Notes: generated by a model not told the origin, from the sequence alone. Positions 16,453 to 25,929 are shown, numbered from the stretch's first letter. The stretch: 64,000 nucleotides of DNA from Rhodococcus sp. ABRD24 (GCF_004328705.1 NZ_CP035319.1:3534001-3598000), one strand, 5' to 3'. Numbers and translations: made by a program.

Positions 16453-18369
16453 GTGACAAGCCCTCACTTCGGTGGGCCCGGCGGGGGTCCCATACGTACC
16501 CGCAAGATCGATCCCGCCGACCGTGCCCAGCTCGAGGATTCCCCGGTGAGTCTGCGCCGGATCGGCTCACTGTTCGCGCCGTACCGCTGGCAGATTTGCG
16601 TGGTGATGGTGCTGATCGTGGTGTCGTCCACGATCTCTCTGGCCAACCCCTTCCTGGTCCGAGAGGTGATCGACCGCGCGATTCCCGACCAGAACGTGAG
16701 CCTGCTTGTGTGGGCCGTGCTCGGCATGCTCGCCATCACGATTGCCGGCTCCGTGCTCGGTGTAGTGCAGACGTGGATCTCGACCACCGTCGGGCAGCAC
16801 ATCATGCACGATCTGCGCACCCGCGTGTTCACGCATCTGCAGCGGCAGTCACTCGGCTTCTTCACCCGTACTCGCGGCGGCGAGATCCAGTCCCGACTCA
16901 CCAACGACATCGGCGGCATGCAGACCGTCGTCACGTCCACCGCGACGTCGATCGCCTCCAACGTCACCACGGTCGTCGGCACCGTGATCGCGATGGCCGT
17001 CCTCAGCTGGCGGCTGTCCCTGCTCTCCCTGATCGTGCTGCCGCCGGCGATCTGGCTCACTCGTAAGGTCGCGCTGATGCGCCGCGAGATCACCGCGCAG
17101 CGCCAGCACGCACTCGCGGACATGCAGACCCAGATCGAAGAGAGCCTGTCGATCAGTGGTGTGCAGCTGGGCAAGACGCTCGGCGCCGGCCCGGCGATGT
17201 CCGGCCGCTTCGCCGACACGTCGCACCGGCTGGTGGATCTCGAGGTTCGCTCGCAGCTGTCCGGCCGGTGGCGGATGGCGACGATGAGCATCGTCTTCTC
17301 GGCCATCCCCGCGCTGCTGTACCTTGCGGCGGGCCTGCCTGCGACGTCGGGCGGCATGACGATCGGCACCCTGGTTGCGTTCACCGGTCTGCAGACCACG
17401 CTGTTCCGGCCGCTCATGGGTCTGCTGGACGTCGGTGTGTCCGTGACGAGTTCACTCGCCCTGTTCAGCCGCATCTTCCAGTATCTCGACCTGCCCGTCG
17501 AGATCGACGACCCCGACAAGCCGGTGCCGATGCCGCGCGAGAAGGTGTCCGGTGCTGTGCGGTTCGAGGACGTCGGCTTCCGCTACGAGAACGCCGACCG
17601 TCACGCCCTCGCCGGTGTCACCATCGACGTGCCCGCCGGGTCGTCGCTGGCGCTGGTCGGCGAAACCGGCTCGGGTAAGACCACTCTCGCGTCGCTCGTG
17701 GCGCGGTTACACGATCCGACGTCCGGCCGGGTGATGATCGACGGCGTCGACCTCCGCGACATCTCGCTCGCGGAGTTGTCCGAACTGGTCGGCGTCGTCT
17801 CGCAGGAGACGTACCTGCTGCACGCGACGATCCGGGAGAATCTGCGGCACGCCAGGGCGGCGGCGACCGACGCCGAGATCGTTGCCGCGGCACGGGCCGC
17901 GCAGGTACACGAGCTGATCGAGTCGCTGCCCGACGGCTACGACACTGTCGTCGGCGCCCGCGGCCACCGGTTCTCCGGTGGCGAGAAGCAGCGCATCGCC
18001 ATCGCGCGAACCCTGTTGCGCGACCCCCGAATTCTCGTGCTCGACGAGGCCACCAGCGCCCTCGACAACGAGACTGAGCGGGCGGTGCAGGCCGCGCTCG
18101 ACGTCGTCAGCCGCGGTCGCACCACGATATCGATCGCGCACCGGCTCTCCACGATCCGTGACGCCGACCAGATTGTGGTTCTCGACCATGGCCGGGTTGC
18201 CGAGCGCGGCAACCACGATCAGTTGCGTGTGCTGGGCGGTCGCTATGCCGCGCTGCTCGCTCGCGGGGACAGCGCCGGGAGCGACGACCGTGCGGCCGCT
18301 GAGGTGCCGTGCCGACGTCATGCTGCCGGCCGCGAGGAGTCCGGGGAGCGGGTCGCCGTCGAGGTCTGA
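16453..18369 (+). CDS. ABC exporter, fused membrane and ATPase domains
   Basis: A 638-residue half-transporter. Residues about 35-325 hold six transmembrane helices of the type I exporter fold (from YRWQICVVMVLIVVSSTISL). The nucleotide-binding domain has Walker A GETGSGKTTL (about 403-412), Q-loop VVSQETYLLHATIRENL, signature FSGGEKQRIAIARTL (from about 507) and Walker B ILVLDEATSALD (from about 527). Two copies would form the pump in the cytoplasmic membrane. Context with a divergent MarR regulator suggests drug or lipid efflux; the substrate is unknown. Starts at GTG 16453 behind a GAGAGGGGTGG ribosome binding site. A 30-residue charged tail follows the ATPase. Confidence 0.92.
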   Translation: MTSPHFGGPGGGPIRTRKIDPADRAQLEDSPVSLRRIGSLFAPYRWQICVVMVLIVVSSTISLANPFLVREVIDRAIPDQNVSLLVWAVLGMLAITIAGSVLGVVQTWISTTVGQHIMHDLRTRVFTHLQRQSLGFFTRTRGGEIQSRLTNDIGGMQTVVTSTATSIASNVTTVVGTVIAMAVLSWRLSLLSLIVLPPAIWLTRKVALMRREITAQRQHALADMQTQIEESLSISGVQLGKTLGAGPAMSGRFADTSHRLVDLEVRSQLSGRWRMATMSIVFSAIPALLYLAAGLPATSGGMTIGTLVAFTGLQTTLFRPLMGLLDVGVSVTSSLALFSRIFQYLDLPVEIDDPDKPVPMPREKVSGAVRFEDVGFRYENADRHALAGVTIDVPAGSSLALVGETGSGKTTLASLVARLHDPTSGRVMIDGVDLRDISLAELSELVGVVSQETYLLHATIRENLRHARAAATDAEIVAAARAAQVHELIESLPDGYDTVVGARGHRFSGGEKQRIAIARTLLRDPRILVLDEATSALDNETERAVQAALDVVSRGRTTISIAHRLSTIRDADQIVVLDHGRVAERGNHDQLRVLGGRYAALLARGDSAGSDDRAAAEVPCRRHAAGREESGERVAVEV

Positions 18370-18502
18370 GGTGCGGCCGCCGCGCCGGCGCAGCCGACTG
18401 TCAGGGCGCCTCCATCCGTGCGCATCCTCTACCAACTCCGACACGAAGCGGTATATCGTCCGGCTCTTCGCCGCGCCCGCATCTGGCACCTAACATCTTC
18501 TC

Positions 18503-18949
18503 ATGAGCCCGATTCCCATGACTCGCTGCGTCTTCTGCGCCATCGTCGCTGGCGCGGCAGAATCGAGCGTCGTGTACGAGGACGAGCACACGGTCGCGTT
18601 CATGGATATCCGGCCCCTCACACCCGGGCACCTGCTGGTGGTACCGAGGGTGCATGCCGCGGATTTGTCGGAACTCGATCCCGGCGCCGGCGGCAGGATG
18701 TTCCGGGTCGGTCAGCGATTGGCCCGCGCCTTGCGGGACAGTGAGGTCGATGCAGCTGGGGTGAACTTCTTCCTCGCTGACGGGGTGGAGGCCGGCCAGG
18801 AAGTGTTTCACGTGCATCTGCACGTGATCCCCCGGACGGTGGGGGACGGCTTCGGGATTCGGGCGCGTCCGACCATGCCGCCGCGACCCGATCTGGACTA
18901 TCTCGCCGGTTCGATTCGTGGCCGCCTCGGTTCCGGCCGGGAGGCCTGA
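18503..18949 (+). CDS. HIT family protein
   Basis: A 148-residue histidine-triad protein with active-site HVHLHVIPR near residue 107. TRCVFCAIVAG at the N terminus carries a CxxC pair often seen in zinc-binding HIT proteins. LTPGHLLVVPRVHAADLSEL is the usual HIT core. The start may be ATG 18503 or ATG 18518; neither has a strong ribosome binding site. It is followed after 4 bases by a PLP enzyme gene, so the two probably form an operon. Likely a dinucleotide or AMP-derivative hydrolase. Confidence 0.87.
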   Translation: MSPIPMTRCVFCAIVAGAAESSVVYEDEHTVAFMDIRPLTPGHLLVVPRVHAADLSELDPGAGGRMFRVGQRLARALRDSEVDAAGVNFFLADGVEAGQEVFHVHLHVIPRTVGDGFGIRARPTMPPRPDLDYLAGSIRGRLGSGREA

Positions 18950-18953
18950 CGTC

Positions 18954-19955
18954 ATGAACCAGCCACTGCTGCATCACAAGTTTCCCGAGCTCGTGTCGAG
19001 ACTGCCATACGTGCGGCTCGGTACGGCGCCTACCCCGGTCCGGAGACTAGACGGTCTGGGAAGCCGGAACCGGCTGTGGCTCAAGGACGAGAGTGTGTTC
19101 GGCGACGGTGGCTGGGGTGGTAACAAGGTTCGCAAGCTCGAGTGGATCCTTCCCGATGTTCTGGCACGGAAATCGCGGCGGATCATCACCGTCGGTGGGC
19201 TCGGTACCAACTGGGGTCTGGCGACGGCGTTGTATGCCAAGAGATTCGGAATAGGCACCGCACTTGCCCTGATCGATCAGCCCGTCGACGACCATGTGCG
19301 TGCGCAGCTCGAGCGGCTGCGTCGATCGGGCGCGACGCTGCATTTGACCCGGAACAAGGCCCGTACCGTGGCGTGCGCACCCTGGCTGATGCTGCGGCAT
19401 ACTCGTGGTGGACGATTGCCGTACTATCTGCCGCCTGGTGGTTCGTCGCCGGTCGGTGCGCTCGGGTATGTCGAGGCGGGTCTGGAGATCGCGGCGCAGG
19501 TTGAGGCGGGCGACATTCCGGAGCCGGCACACGTCGTAGCAGCCGTCGGGTCCGGAGGTACCGCCGCGGGTCTACTGCTGGGCCTGCGTCTGGCCGGGCT
19601 GCGGACGGGCGTCGTCGCGGTGGTGGTCAACGACACCCTGCCTTTGGGACCACGGGAGATTCGTGATCTTGCGGGTCGGACCGAGACTCTCCTGCGTCGG
19701 CGTGGTGCGAAGCTCGGCGACATCGATCTGACGTCGGGGAAGCTGACAGTGACCCGTGAATATCTCGGTCCCGGATACGGATACGCCACCGCCGAGGGGC
19801 GGGCGGCGCAGCGCGTCGGGCTCGAGCATGGGATCCCGCTCGACCCCGTCTACACCGCCAAGGCGTTTGCCGGATTGCTCGAAATCGACGCGAAGACGCT
19901 GGTCGACGATGGCCCTATCGTCATGCTCGACACATTCGGGCCCCGGCCGGACTGA
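18954..19955 (+). CDS. D-cysteine desulfhydrase/ACC deaminase family PLP enzyme
   Basis: A 333-residue TrpB-fold (type II) PLP enzyme. LGTAPTPVRRLDGLG and LWLKDESVFGDGGWGGNKVR give the PLP lysine, Lys58, in GGNKVRKLEW. GGLGTNWGLATALYAK is the carboxylate-binding loop, and VAAVGSGGTAAGLLLGL binds the cofactor phosphate. The family includes D-cysteine desulfhydrase and 1-aminocyclopropane-1-carboxylate deaminase. The exact substrate is not resolvable here. Second gene of a likely pair with the HIT gene, ending at a hairpin. Confidence 0.82.
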   Translation: MNQPLLHHKFPELVSRLPYVRLGTAPTPVRRLDGLGSRNRLWLKDESVFGDGGWGGNKVRKLEWILPDVLARKSRRIITVGGLGTNWGLATALYAKRFGIGTALALIDQPVDDHVRAQLERLRRSGATLHLTRNKARTVACAPWLMLRHTRGGRLPYYLPPGGSSPVGALGYVEAGLEIAAQVEAGDIPEPAHVVAAVGSGGTAAGLLLGLRLAGLRTGVVAVVVNDTLPLGPREIRDLAGRTETLLRRRGAKLGDIDLTSGKLTVTREYLGPGYGYATAEGRAAQRVGLEHGIPLDPVYTAKAFAGLLEIDAKTLVDDGPIVMLDTFGPRPD

Positions 19956-20000
19956 CGGTGGCCCCGGCTGGGTGATGCCGGTCCGCGGGCCGGGCCACCG
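19956..20000 (+). terminator. hairpin after PLP enzyme gene
   Basis: CGGTGGCCCCGGC (19956-19968) pairs with GCCGGGCCACCG (19989-20000) with one bulged C. It begins right after the stop codon of the upstream gene. Confidence 0.6.
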
Positions 20001-20580
20001 CCTGCAACACCCGGAGGGTGAGGCGCGATGCACCTTCCACCGGACCTGGAGAGGTGGTCGTGATGGACTTTCCGCTCAAACGGGAGGACTTTGCGGCGGG
20101 CGCGAGCGGTGACGGCCCGGGCTCAGCCCGGCGGCACGTCAGTACCGCTGAGTGAGAGCAGGACGAGGTCGATCCTGTCGACCGGTACCGCAGCGACTTC
20201 TCTTGGGGTGCAGAGCTGTCGCAGGAATTCGGGAGCACGGTCTATGCAGCCCAACAGCTTTCGCTGCGAAGATAGCAGATTGCAACAGGTGTGGCACGAC
20301 AATCCGGTCCGGAGCAATCACCTGACGTGATGCTTCGTCGGAGTGCTACTCCCGTCGGCGCGGGCACCCGACGGACAGGATGGTGCCATAGTTCGAATAT
20401 GTATTCGATAATTTCGAAACCTGCGCGGTGAACATCTATGAAGCCCCGACGAGTCCGCATCTATTCGAGTAGAGCGTCCCGGCGGCCGTGGGTAATCGAC
20501 TGGAGGGGCTGCGGGAAAGGATGGCAAGATAACCCCGGGCTGTGCGATTACTTTCTGCTGTGCCGGAGGTCAGTATCAGC
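20001..20580. other. gene-poor stretch
   Basis: No convincing gene. The only candidate is a 30-codon frame from ATG 20063 (start MDFPLKREDFAAG) to TGA 20155, preceded by GAGAGGTGG; it has no recognised family. Longer open frames lack protein-like composition. A local AT-rich patch at about 20395-20465 may hold the promoter for the SRPBCC gene. Confidence 0.4.
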
Positions 20581-21060
20581 ATGACGTCATCACCCATCAT
20601 TCGCGATACCTTGACTTTCGAACGTAAAATTCCGGCGACGCCAGATGTCGTATGGAGGGCTTACATGGACCCGTCTGCACGGGCCATTTGGTCGGTGCCA
20701 GCTGGCGAAGCGCTGGTCTTCGACCGTACGGATTTTCGCCCAGGAGGGCGGGACGAGTACCGATGCGGGCCGATCGACTCGTTACCGTTCCATGGAGTGG
20801 TTGACTACCTACACATTGCATCTTCGGCGCTCATCGTCCATACCGACACAGTGACCACGAACGGGGACCTGCTGGCCGCCGCACTGCTGACTTGGGAGTT
20901 CACTGACGATCACGATGGCTATACGACGGTCAAAGTCACGAACCAGGTCACCTCATTCGTTGGGGACAGCATGATCGAAGGACACCGCAACGGTCACCTC
21001 AAGGCACTCAGTCAACTCGAGGATTTCGTACTATTCAACCGAACAGAGCCCCGCACTTAG
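20581..21060 (+). CDS. SRPBCC (AHSA1-like) family protein
   Basis: A 159-residue START/Bet v1-like protein. Seen: DTLTFERKIPATPDVVWRAY at the N terminus (the typical opening strand and helix), an arginine/glycine-rich middle PGGRDEYRCGP, a strand TWEFTDDHDGYTTVKVTNQV, and the long C-terminal helix SMIEGHRNGHLKALSQLEDF. Such proteins bind hydrophobic ligands and often sit beside ArsR regulators, but none is present here. ATG 20581 is chosen by homology; GGAGG lies 13 bases before it. Base composition is a little less GC-rich than the flanking core. Confidence 0.8.
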   Translation: MTSSPIIRDTLTFERKIPATPDVVWRAYMDPSARAIWSVPAGEALVFDRTDFRPGGRDEYRCGPIDSLPFHGVVDYLHIASSALIVHTDTVTTNGDLLAAALLTWEFTDDHDGYTTVKVTNQVTSFVGDSMIEGHRNGHLKALSQLEDFVLFNRTEPRT

Positions 21061-21270
21061 CCGGCGTCTCATCGAAGCGACGCGTAGGCTCTCGACTCTC
21101 CGTCGGGCGCGGGCTCGCCGGTGACCACGTGGCACCTGATCGAGATGGACACTCGCAGAGACGCTTTCGGAGATCAGCGCACCCTGGGGAGAAGACTGCA
21201 GATCACCACAGGTGTGGCACTGGTTCCCCGACGTGCTCGCCATCCGGCTCTCACGCGCGACTCACGAAGG

Positions 21271-21609
21271 CTAGAGCGGCATCAGCACATACAGACGACG
21301 TCCAGATGCCAGGTCCGCGTCCCCGGAATCATCGACAGGCCGCAAGGTGGCGGCGCGGATCGATCCGTTCATGACGATCTCGATCTTGGTTGCACGTGCT
21401 GCGCCGAGGCCATCCATCAGATACCGCGGGCTGAATGCGATGGTCAGAGGTTCACCCTCGAACTCACAAGCAAGCGTCTCCTCGCCACGTCCTTCACCGT
21501 CGCTGCCAGCGGAGAGATGGACGGCACCGTCGGAGAACGAGAACAGGATCTTCGATCCCCGACTGGCCAGGGGCGACACTCGCTTGATGGCTTCGAGGTC
21601 TTCATTACG
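21271..21609 (-). pseudogene. C-terminal fragment of DNA polymerase sliding clamp (DnaN)
   Basis: On the minus strand residues encoded from about 21609 to the stop at 21271 match the third domain of the beta clamp: DLEAIKRVSPLASRGSKILF, then FSFSDGAVHLSAGSDGEG, EFEGEPLTIAFSPRYLMDGLG, and the terminal YVLMPL, like the YLLMPV end of real DnaN. The open frame continues to 21690, but the upstream residues (HLPPHQTIDVHTQRRR) do not look like DnaN. About 110 residues remain of the usual 390, so domains 1 and 2 are missing. Probably a decayed second dnaN; a stand-alone clamp domain is a less likely alternative. No dnaA or recF adjoins. Confidence 0.75.
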
Positions 21610-21688
21610 AACGTGGGCCTGATCAAGCAGTTGCCGTCGGCGCTGAGTGTGCACGTCTATCGTCTGGTGTGGAGGCAGATGGCCTGCC

Positions 21689-22036
21689 ATGGCACAGGTG
21701 CCGAATACTCAACGCCGTGGAACGAACCGCGAGCGAGCCCGACCAAAACGCCGAAGCCGAACTCCACTGCTCGAGGAACTCAAACTTCGAGAGCCCATCT
21801 TCCACCTTTCAGAGCTGGGCACCAGGCGGGAAGGCTTCAATCGAATCACGGACGCGGACCTCCGGGAGACCAGCGAATTCCGGCTACGCGAGATCGCCCC
21901 GGACACTTATCTGCTGACATACACTGCGACTTCCGGAACTATCTGGCACGTTTTTCACCGAATTATTCGGCATAGGCTTGACCGTCAGGTGATTCGAGGG
22001 GGACGTTGCCACCTGATCGGTATCGTCGCGGTATGA
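21689..22036 (+). pseudogene. DUF4440-like protein with internal deletion
   Basis: Reading from ATG 21689, the stretch LREPIFHLSELGTRREGFNR then ITDADL is the opening of a DUF4440 (NTF2-fold) protein, and it jumps straight to SEFRLREIAPDTYLLTYTAT, which normally lies some 40 residues later. The segment holding the expected DFWEVG and following helix is missing, in frame. After TYTAT the reading frame no longer resembles the family. The residual frame ends at 22036, overlapping the next start. Most likely a broken gene; function lost. Confidence 0.6.
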
Positions 22037-22455
22037 CCCGTCCCGATGTTTCCTGGCAGAGCCGAGCGATGGCGTGGCCGCTGATCGTGGGAGCTGTATT
22101 CGGAAGTTACTTCGCGCTTCTCTTCGCAGATTCCAGCGATGTCAGTAGTGTTCTTACCGCGGTCTGCGTCGGGTCGTTGTGCTCGCTTCCTGCCGGCGCG
22201 CTGTTGGGAATGGCAGCAATCCTGACGGGGAAGGGCGTCCTCGCGGTCGGCGAGCGAAACGTCCGCGCCGCGGCGCCGACGACGTGGCGGCTCGCATTCG
22301 CAACGTCGACGGCTGTGGTGGTCGCGATGATCGTCACTGCTGTGCTCTCCGTCGCAGGAGCGGATGGGTGGAGTATCACCTGGCCTGCGTTGACGATCTC
22401 AGCCATTTCCTTCGGCGCAGCATCCGTGTACTATCCCGCAGATTCTGCACACTGA
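22033..22455 (+). CDS. small integral membrane protein, unknown function
   Basis: A 140-residue protein with four predicted membrane helices: about residues 14-33, 39-62, 85-110 and 115-135 (for example SSVLTAVCVGSLCSLPAGAL and TSTAVVVAMIVTAVLSVAGA). No family recognised. The ribosome binding site is poor. It sits between two decayed genes, so it may itself be accessory, but its codon use is regular and the frame is intact. Confidence 0.6.
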   Translation: MTRPDVSWQSRAMAWPLIVGAVFGSYFALLFADSSDVSSVLTAVCVGSLCSLPAGALLGMAAILTGKGVLAVGERNVRAAAPTTWRLAFATSTAVVVAMIVTAVLSVAGADGWSITWPALTISAISFGAASVYYPADSAH

Positions 22456-22600
22456 TTCACGATGTAGTTCGGATTCGTGGACCTCGACGACCGATTTTTT
22501 CTCAGACCGCTTTTTCGGGTTTCGGTGTGCGTTTTGACCATGGCTCACCGCATGTGGCGGAGTACGTCCACGCCGCGGCTGCAACCTCAAAGGACGATGC

Positions 22601-23205
22601 CTGACCTACGCCGAACGCGAGGAGATCGCCGTCGGCGTCGCTGCAGGCCACAGTATCCGTGACATCGCCCGAACCCTGACGCGGAGTCCATCGACGATCT
22701 CGCGGGAGGTCACCCGCAACCGCGAAACTTCCGGACGGTATCGAGCACGATCAGCGCACGCAGCGGCCTACCACCGAGCCTCCCGCCCGAAGCCCGCCAA
22801 ACTCGCCACCAATGCGACCCCCGCGTGAGAACATGGACAATACCCTGACCCTGCGTCGTTCACCCGAACAGATCGTAGATCGACTCCGGCTCGAGTTCCC
22901 CGACGATCCACAGATGCGGGTGAGTATCGAAACCATCTATCAATCCCTCTACCAGCCCTGGCGCGGAGCACTCGAACATAACCTCACCCGGTCCATCTAT
23001 TCCTGTGATCCGCATTCGCGTGGCAGCGGGGTCCAACGAAAACGCCAACGGCATACTCAGACAATATTTCCCGAAAGGCTCGGATCTCAGTATGCACTCG
23101 AAAACCGAATTCGAGGGGGTTGCCCGGGAACTCAATCAGCAACCTCGTAAACGGCTAGAAGTTCGGACGTCCATCGAAGAGATGGACCGTCTGCTGTTGC
23201 AATGA
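22601..23205 (+). pseudogene. IS30 family transposase remnant
   Basis: Three pieces of one IS30 transposase in different frames. 22601-22800 gives LTYAEREEIAVGVAAGHSIR and TLTRSPSTISREVTRN, the N-terminal helix-turn-helix. 22860-22990 gives RSPEQIVDRLRLEFPDDP and VSIETIYQSLY. 23005-23205 gives GSNENANGILRQYFPKGSDL and ELNQQPRKRLE, the C terminus. The segment with the first two DDE catalytic acids is deleted and there are frameshifts, so it cannot transpose. Terminal inverted repeats were not found. Confidence 0.85.
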
Positions 23206-23441
23206 CTGTCAGAATCCGCCATTCCTCTTCCAGGACAACAACAGTGATGTCAACCAAACCTCCTGCTACACCGGATTTGATTATCGTGCCTCCGTTTCTC
23301 CGGAGTGCGGTCGACACATTCGTCCTCACGCCGCCCACAAGCAAGATCGAACGATTCCAAGCACATCGGCGTGCCCACGCCTCCGAACACCACTGCCGGA
23401 CCTGGCACCGCAGTTCAGCTGTGTCGCGCGCATGATCCCAG

Positions 23442-24020
23442 CTATCGCGTACGTACTTTCAGATCACCGAACAACGAATACGAGACAACGCGGATGACCG
23501 GCGCACCGTGCCCGGCATCCTGCCGACCTCCGTCGAAGTCACGATCCCCGAAGAGATCGAAACCACCAAGCTCCACCGAGACTCCCTCCGGAACCACCAC
23601 ACTGGTGTCACCGAAAAATGACACGACGGTGATCGACGAGGAGGGCGCCGTGATAACCGCGGAACGCAGATCGAACTTGAGATCCCCGAACAACAGCAAC
23701 GCCAATGTCTTTGTTGCCAAAGACCAACGACCGGACCGCTTCGTGTCACCGAAGACACCCACGATAGTCGACTGCGGCGGCGACACTACCGCCGGCGGAT
23801 CCGCGCTGTATGGCACGATCTCCGCAAGTTGCGCTTGATCGGCGGTCGGCGACCAGACCACTGCCGCCTTGTCCGAGTACTCTTCGAGCGTCAGGCGCCC
23901 TTCTCCCACCGCCGCTTCCAGGAGGGCTTGTGCAACGACGCGAAGTTGATCAACCTCATGGTCCTCTTCAGCAGCTGTCATGCATGCACCGTAACTCGAT
24001 TCCGTTTGCCGGGTAGCCAT
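23442..24020 (-). CDS. DUF1707 and LiaF-like C-terminal domain protein
   Basis: A 192-residue protein. Residues about 25-75 resemble DUF1707 (LLEAAVGEGRLTLEEYSDKA), the short N-terminal domain common in actinobacterial envelope-stress proteins. The rest is a parallel-beta LiaF-like repeat: IVGVFGDTKRSGRW, LLLFGDLKFDLRSA, VVSFFGDTSVVVPEGV, FDLFGDRDF and YSLFGDLKVRT, each with the FGD core. The membrane helices that LiaF has before this domain are absent, so it is presumably cytosolic or peripheral. ATG 24020 has GGAAGG upstream; ATG 23981 is an alternative. Confidence 0.8.
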   Translation of the reverse strand: MATRQTESSYGACMTAAEEDHEVDQLRVVAQALLEAAVGEGRLTLEEYSDKAAVVWSPTADQAQLAEIVPYSADPPAVVSPPQSTIVGVFGDTKRSGRWSLATKTLALLLFGDLKFDLRSAVITAPSSSITVVSFFGDTSVVVPEGVSVELGGFDLFGDRDFDGGRQDAGHGAPVIRVVSYSLFGDLKVRTR

Positions 24021-24601
24021 GCGTAGTTCGCCTTCCGTGGTCCGTACTTTGTGTATCTGCACACCAACTCCATAATGGTGACTGCAAGTCGGCCGGTGAC
24101 ATACAGCCGCCGCGGTCTCTCGTCGCGAAGACTTGCCTGCACCACCGCGTTCTTGCGTCCCAATCTCAGGGCTGGTCCGATGCAGTCCATCGATTACGGT
24201 TTAGGATTGTGTCCCTTGACTATTCGCGTGAATGTACCGGACGCGTGCGCACCTTGCACCGACACGGTGGCGCGCTTAGCCAGGCACTGGGGACGGCGGC
24301 ACAATCGCCGACGACAAAGATCCGAGGAACGCTGACGCGTCGTCGAAACGCGTCGACCAGCGCGCACCCTAGCGGTCAACTTGTAAACCGTTGCGCACCA
24401 GGATGTCTGAAACACTGTCGACCACCGCCCAGGCTGGAAATCGTCATCGTCGGGTTGATCCGTATCTTGCCTTGCCGACCGGGTTGTGTGAACCGCTGAA
24501 ATAACTTCACCCTGACATACAGCGAAACCTGCGGGGAGACATAGGAATCGGTTCTGCGGTTGGGGGAGCGAGATTGAGTATGGCGTGTCCACTGGCTGTC
24601 A
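24021..24601. other. gene-poor stretch
   Basis: No gene supported. Both strands have open frames, but none shows family motifs, a ribosome binding site or consistent codon use. Base composition is mixed, consistent with decayed DNA. Confidence 0.4.
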
Positions 24602-25018
24602 ATGCTCACTCGATCACGTTGCGCGCAGTCGGCGCCGTTCTCGACATCGACCGCGTGCAACGCATCTCTGGAGTCTCACGCTGAACCCGAGGGCACAAGA
24701 CCTCCATCCGTCTGTGTTTTCCGTTGGATCTCGAAATCTGGCCACGCGCTGGTGACCAATGGGCGCTGCAAGCCGCCGAGGCTGTCGAAGGAAGGCTTCC
24801 GAATCCACGTGAGGAATCGCTTGAATCCGCAAGCGTGGGCCGAGTTGTTCCTCGACACCGGGATTGGATTGTTGACGGGGTGGAGAGTCTACAACCCGAA
24901 TGGCGCTTTGGTATGGGAAATCGAACTGAGTGACCTTGTAGTTGAGCCAGAGAAGGGTCCGCCAGGTCCGACGATGGCAACGGTTCGCCGCAAGTCGCAC
25001 GACACGGCTACGAGGTGA
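24602..25018 (+). CDS. doubtful hypothetical protein
   Basis: An open frame of 138 codons whose later part (GFRIHVRNRLNPQAWAELFL, DTGIGLLTGWRVYNPNGALV, WEIELSDLVVEPE) has a plausible protein composition and third-position GC bias, while the first 40 codons do not. A true start may lie inside, for instance near 24780. No family is recognised and neighbouring DNA is decayed, so it may be a remnant. Confidence 0.3.
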   Translation: MLTRSRCAQSAPFSTSTACNASLESHAEPEGTRPPSVCVFRWISKSGHALVTNGRCKPPRLSKEGFRIHVRNRLNPQAWAELFLDTGIGLLTGWRVYNPNGALVWEIELSDLVVEPEKGPPGPTMATVRRKSHDTATR

Positions 25019-25314
25019 CGCCGGGACCAGTTCGCCCGCCTTGTCGTGGACACCCTGGAGAGCTGCATATCTTCGAAGATCACCACATTCTCGGATGGAG
25101 GTGAGGAGGCAGAGGATGGATGATCCTCGAGGACGATCGGAAGACCTCCTCACGACGCTCGGTTTGCCCACCGCGTCGTGCAACCGAATTCTGAAACTGA
25201 CAGTGATCTTCAGCGATGGATGACACGGTTCCGAGGGTTGAGAGTTTCGGGGCGTCCGACCGGTGTGACGTCGAAGCCCGCCGAGGCACTCGTGGAGCCG
25301 GCGACGCGCTGAAC

Positions 25315-25929
25315 TCAACCAGAGGCGGTTGGCACGTCCAGACTGTGTTCGACGCGGCTGACGATCGGCAAGTGCGCGATGGCGTGGCGAGCATCGGCCT
25401 TGTCTGCTCCGGAACGGTCGACTGGAATCGACGGGCGGATCGCACGGCCATCGCGGTCGACCAGCCACAGCAGCGGGCACGTCGTCCCGGAGATGCAATG
25501 ACCGGACGGCGGCTGGCGAGTCTTTCCGAACCAGGCCTCGATCCACCATCCCTGCGGGTCCGAGTGTTCGGACAGTGCGGTCAGCAGGTCACGAAGATCT
25601 CCTTCGCGTCGCACTTCCTCGACTACCACCGCCGTCCCGGCAGGCTGCTGTCCATCTGGGCCGAAGTAGGTTCTGCCCGAGCCGCCGCTGCAGGTCACTA
25701 CAGCCACCGGATCGAAACTCTCGGGGACGGTGCCTGGTTCAGGTGGTGTGAAGGTTTGTGGCTCCGGTGGCGGGAAGTGACCTGGGAACATGCCTGGATC
25801 CAGACAGGTCGCCTCCGTAACAGCCTGTGCCGTGGCGGGTCGGCCCGGTGGCCGTTCATGCAGATAGACCAATCCGGCAGTCGCAAGGCCTGCTGCCAGA
25901 GCGACTACGCCGACGTCCCTCACCTTCAT
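25315..25929 (-). CDS. membrane-anchored or secreted hypothetical protein
   Basis: A 204-residue protein from ATG 25929 (MKVRDVGVVALAAGLATAGL); a TTG at 25974 in the same frame is an alternative. One N-terminal hydrophobic segment is followed by a proline-rich linker (FPPPEPQTFTPPEPGTVPES), then a globular part with cysteines at VVTCSGG, GHCISGTTCPLLW and a single tryptophan pair. The look is that of a signal-anchored extracytoplasmic domain. No known family. Ribosome binding site unclear. Confidence 0.55.
   Translation of the reverse strand: MKVRDVGVVALAAGLATAGLVYLHERPPGRPATAQAVTEATCLDPGMFPGHFPPPEPQTFTPPEPGTVPESFDPVAVVTCSGGSGRTYFGPDGQQPAGTAVVVEEVRREGDLRDLLTALSEHSDPQGWWIEAWFGKTRQPPSGHCISGTTCPLLWLVDRDGRAIRPSIPVDRSGADKADARHAIAHLPIVSRVEHSLDVPTASG

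Noticed and set aside
20063..20155. Possible RiPP precursor or small gene of 30 codons
   Set aside because: It has a fair ribosome binding site but no core-peptide pattern and no modification genes nearby.
22457..22600. Left inverted repeat of the IS30 element
   Set aside because: No pair of matching terminal repeats could be found around 22601-23205.
23132..23344. Minus-strand 70-codon frame between the IS30 remnant and the LiaF-like gene
   Set aside because: It overlaps the IS30 remnant end in antisense and has no supporting motif.
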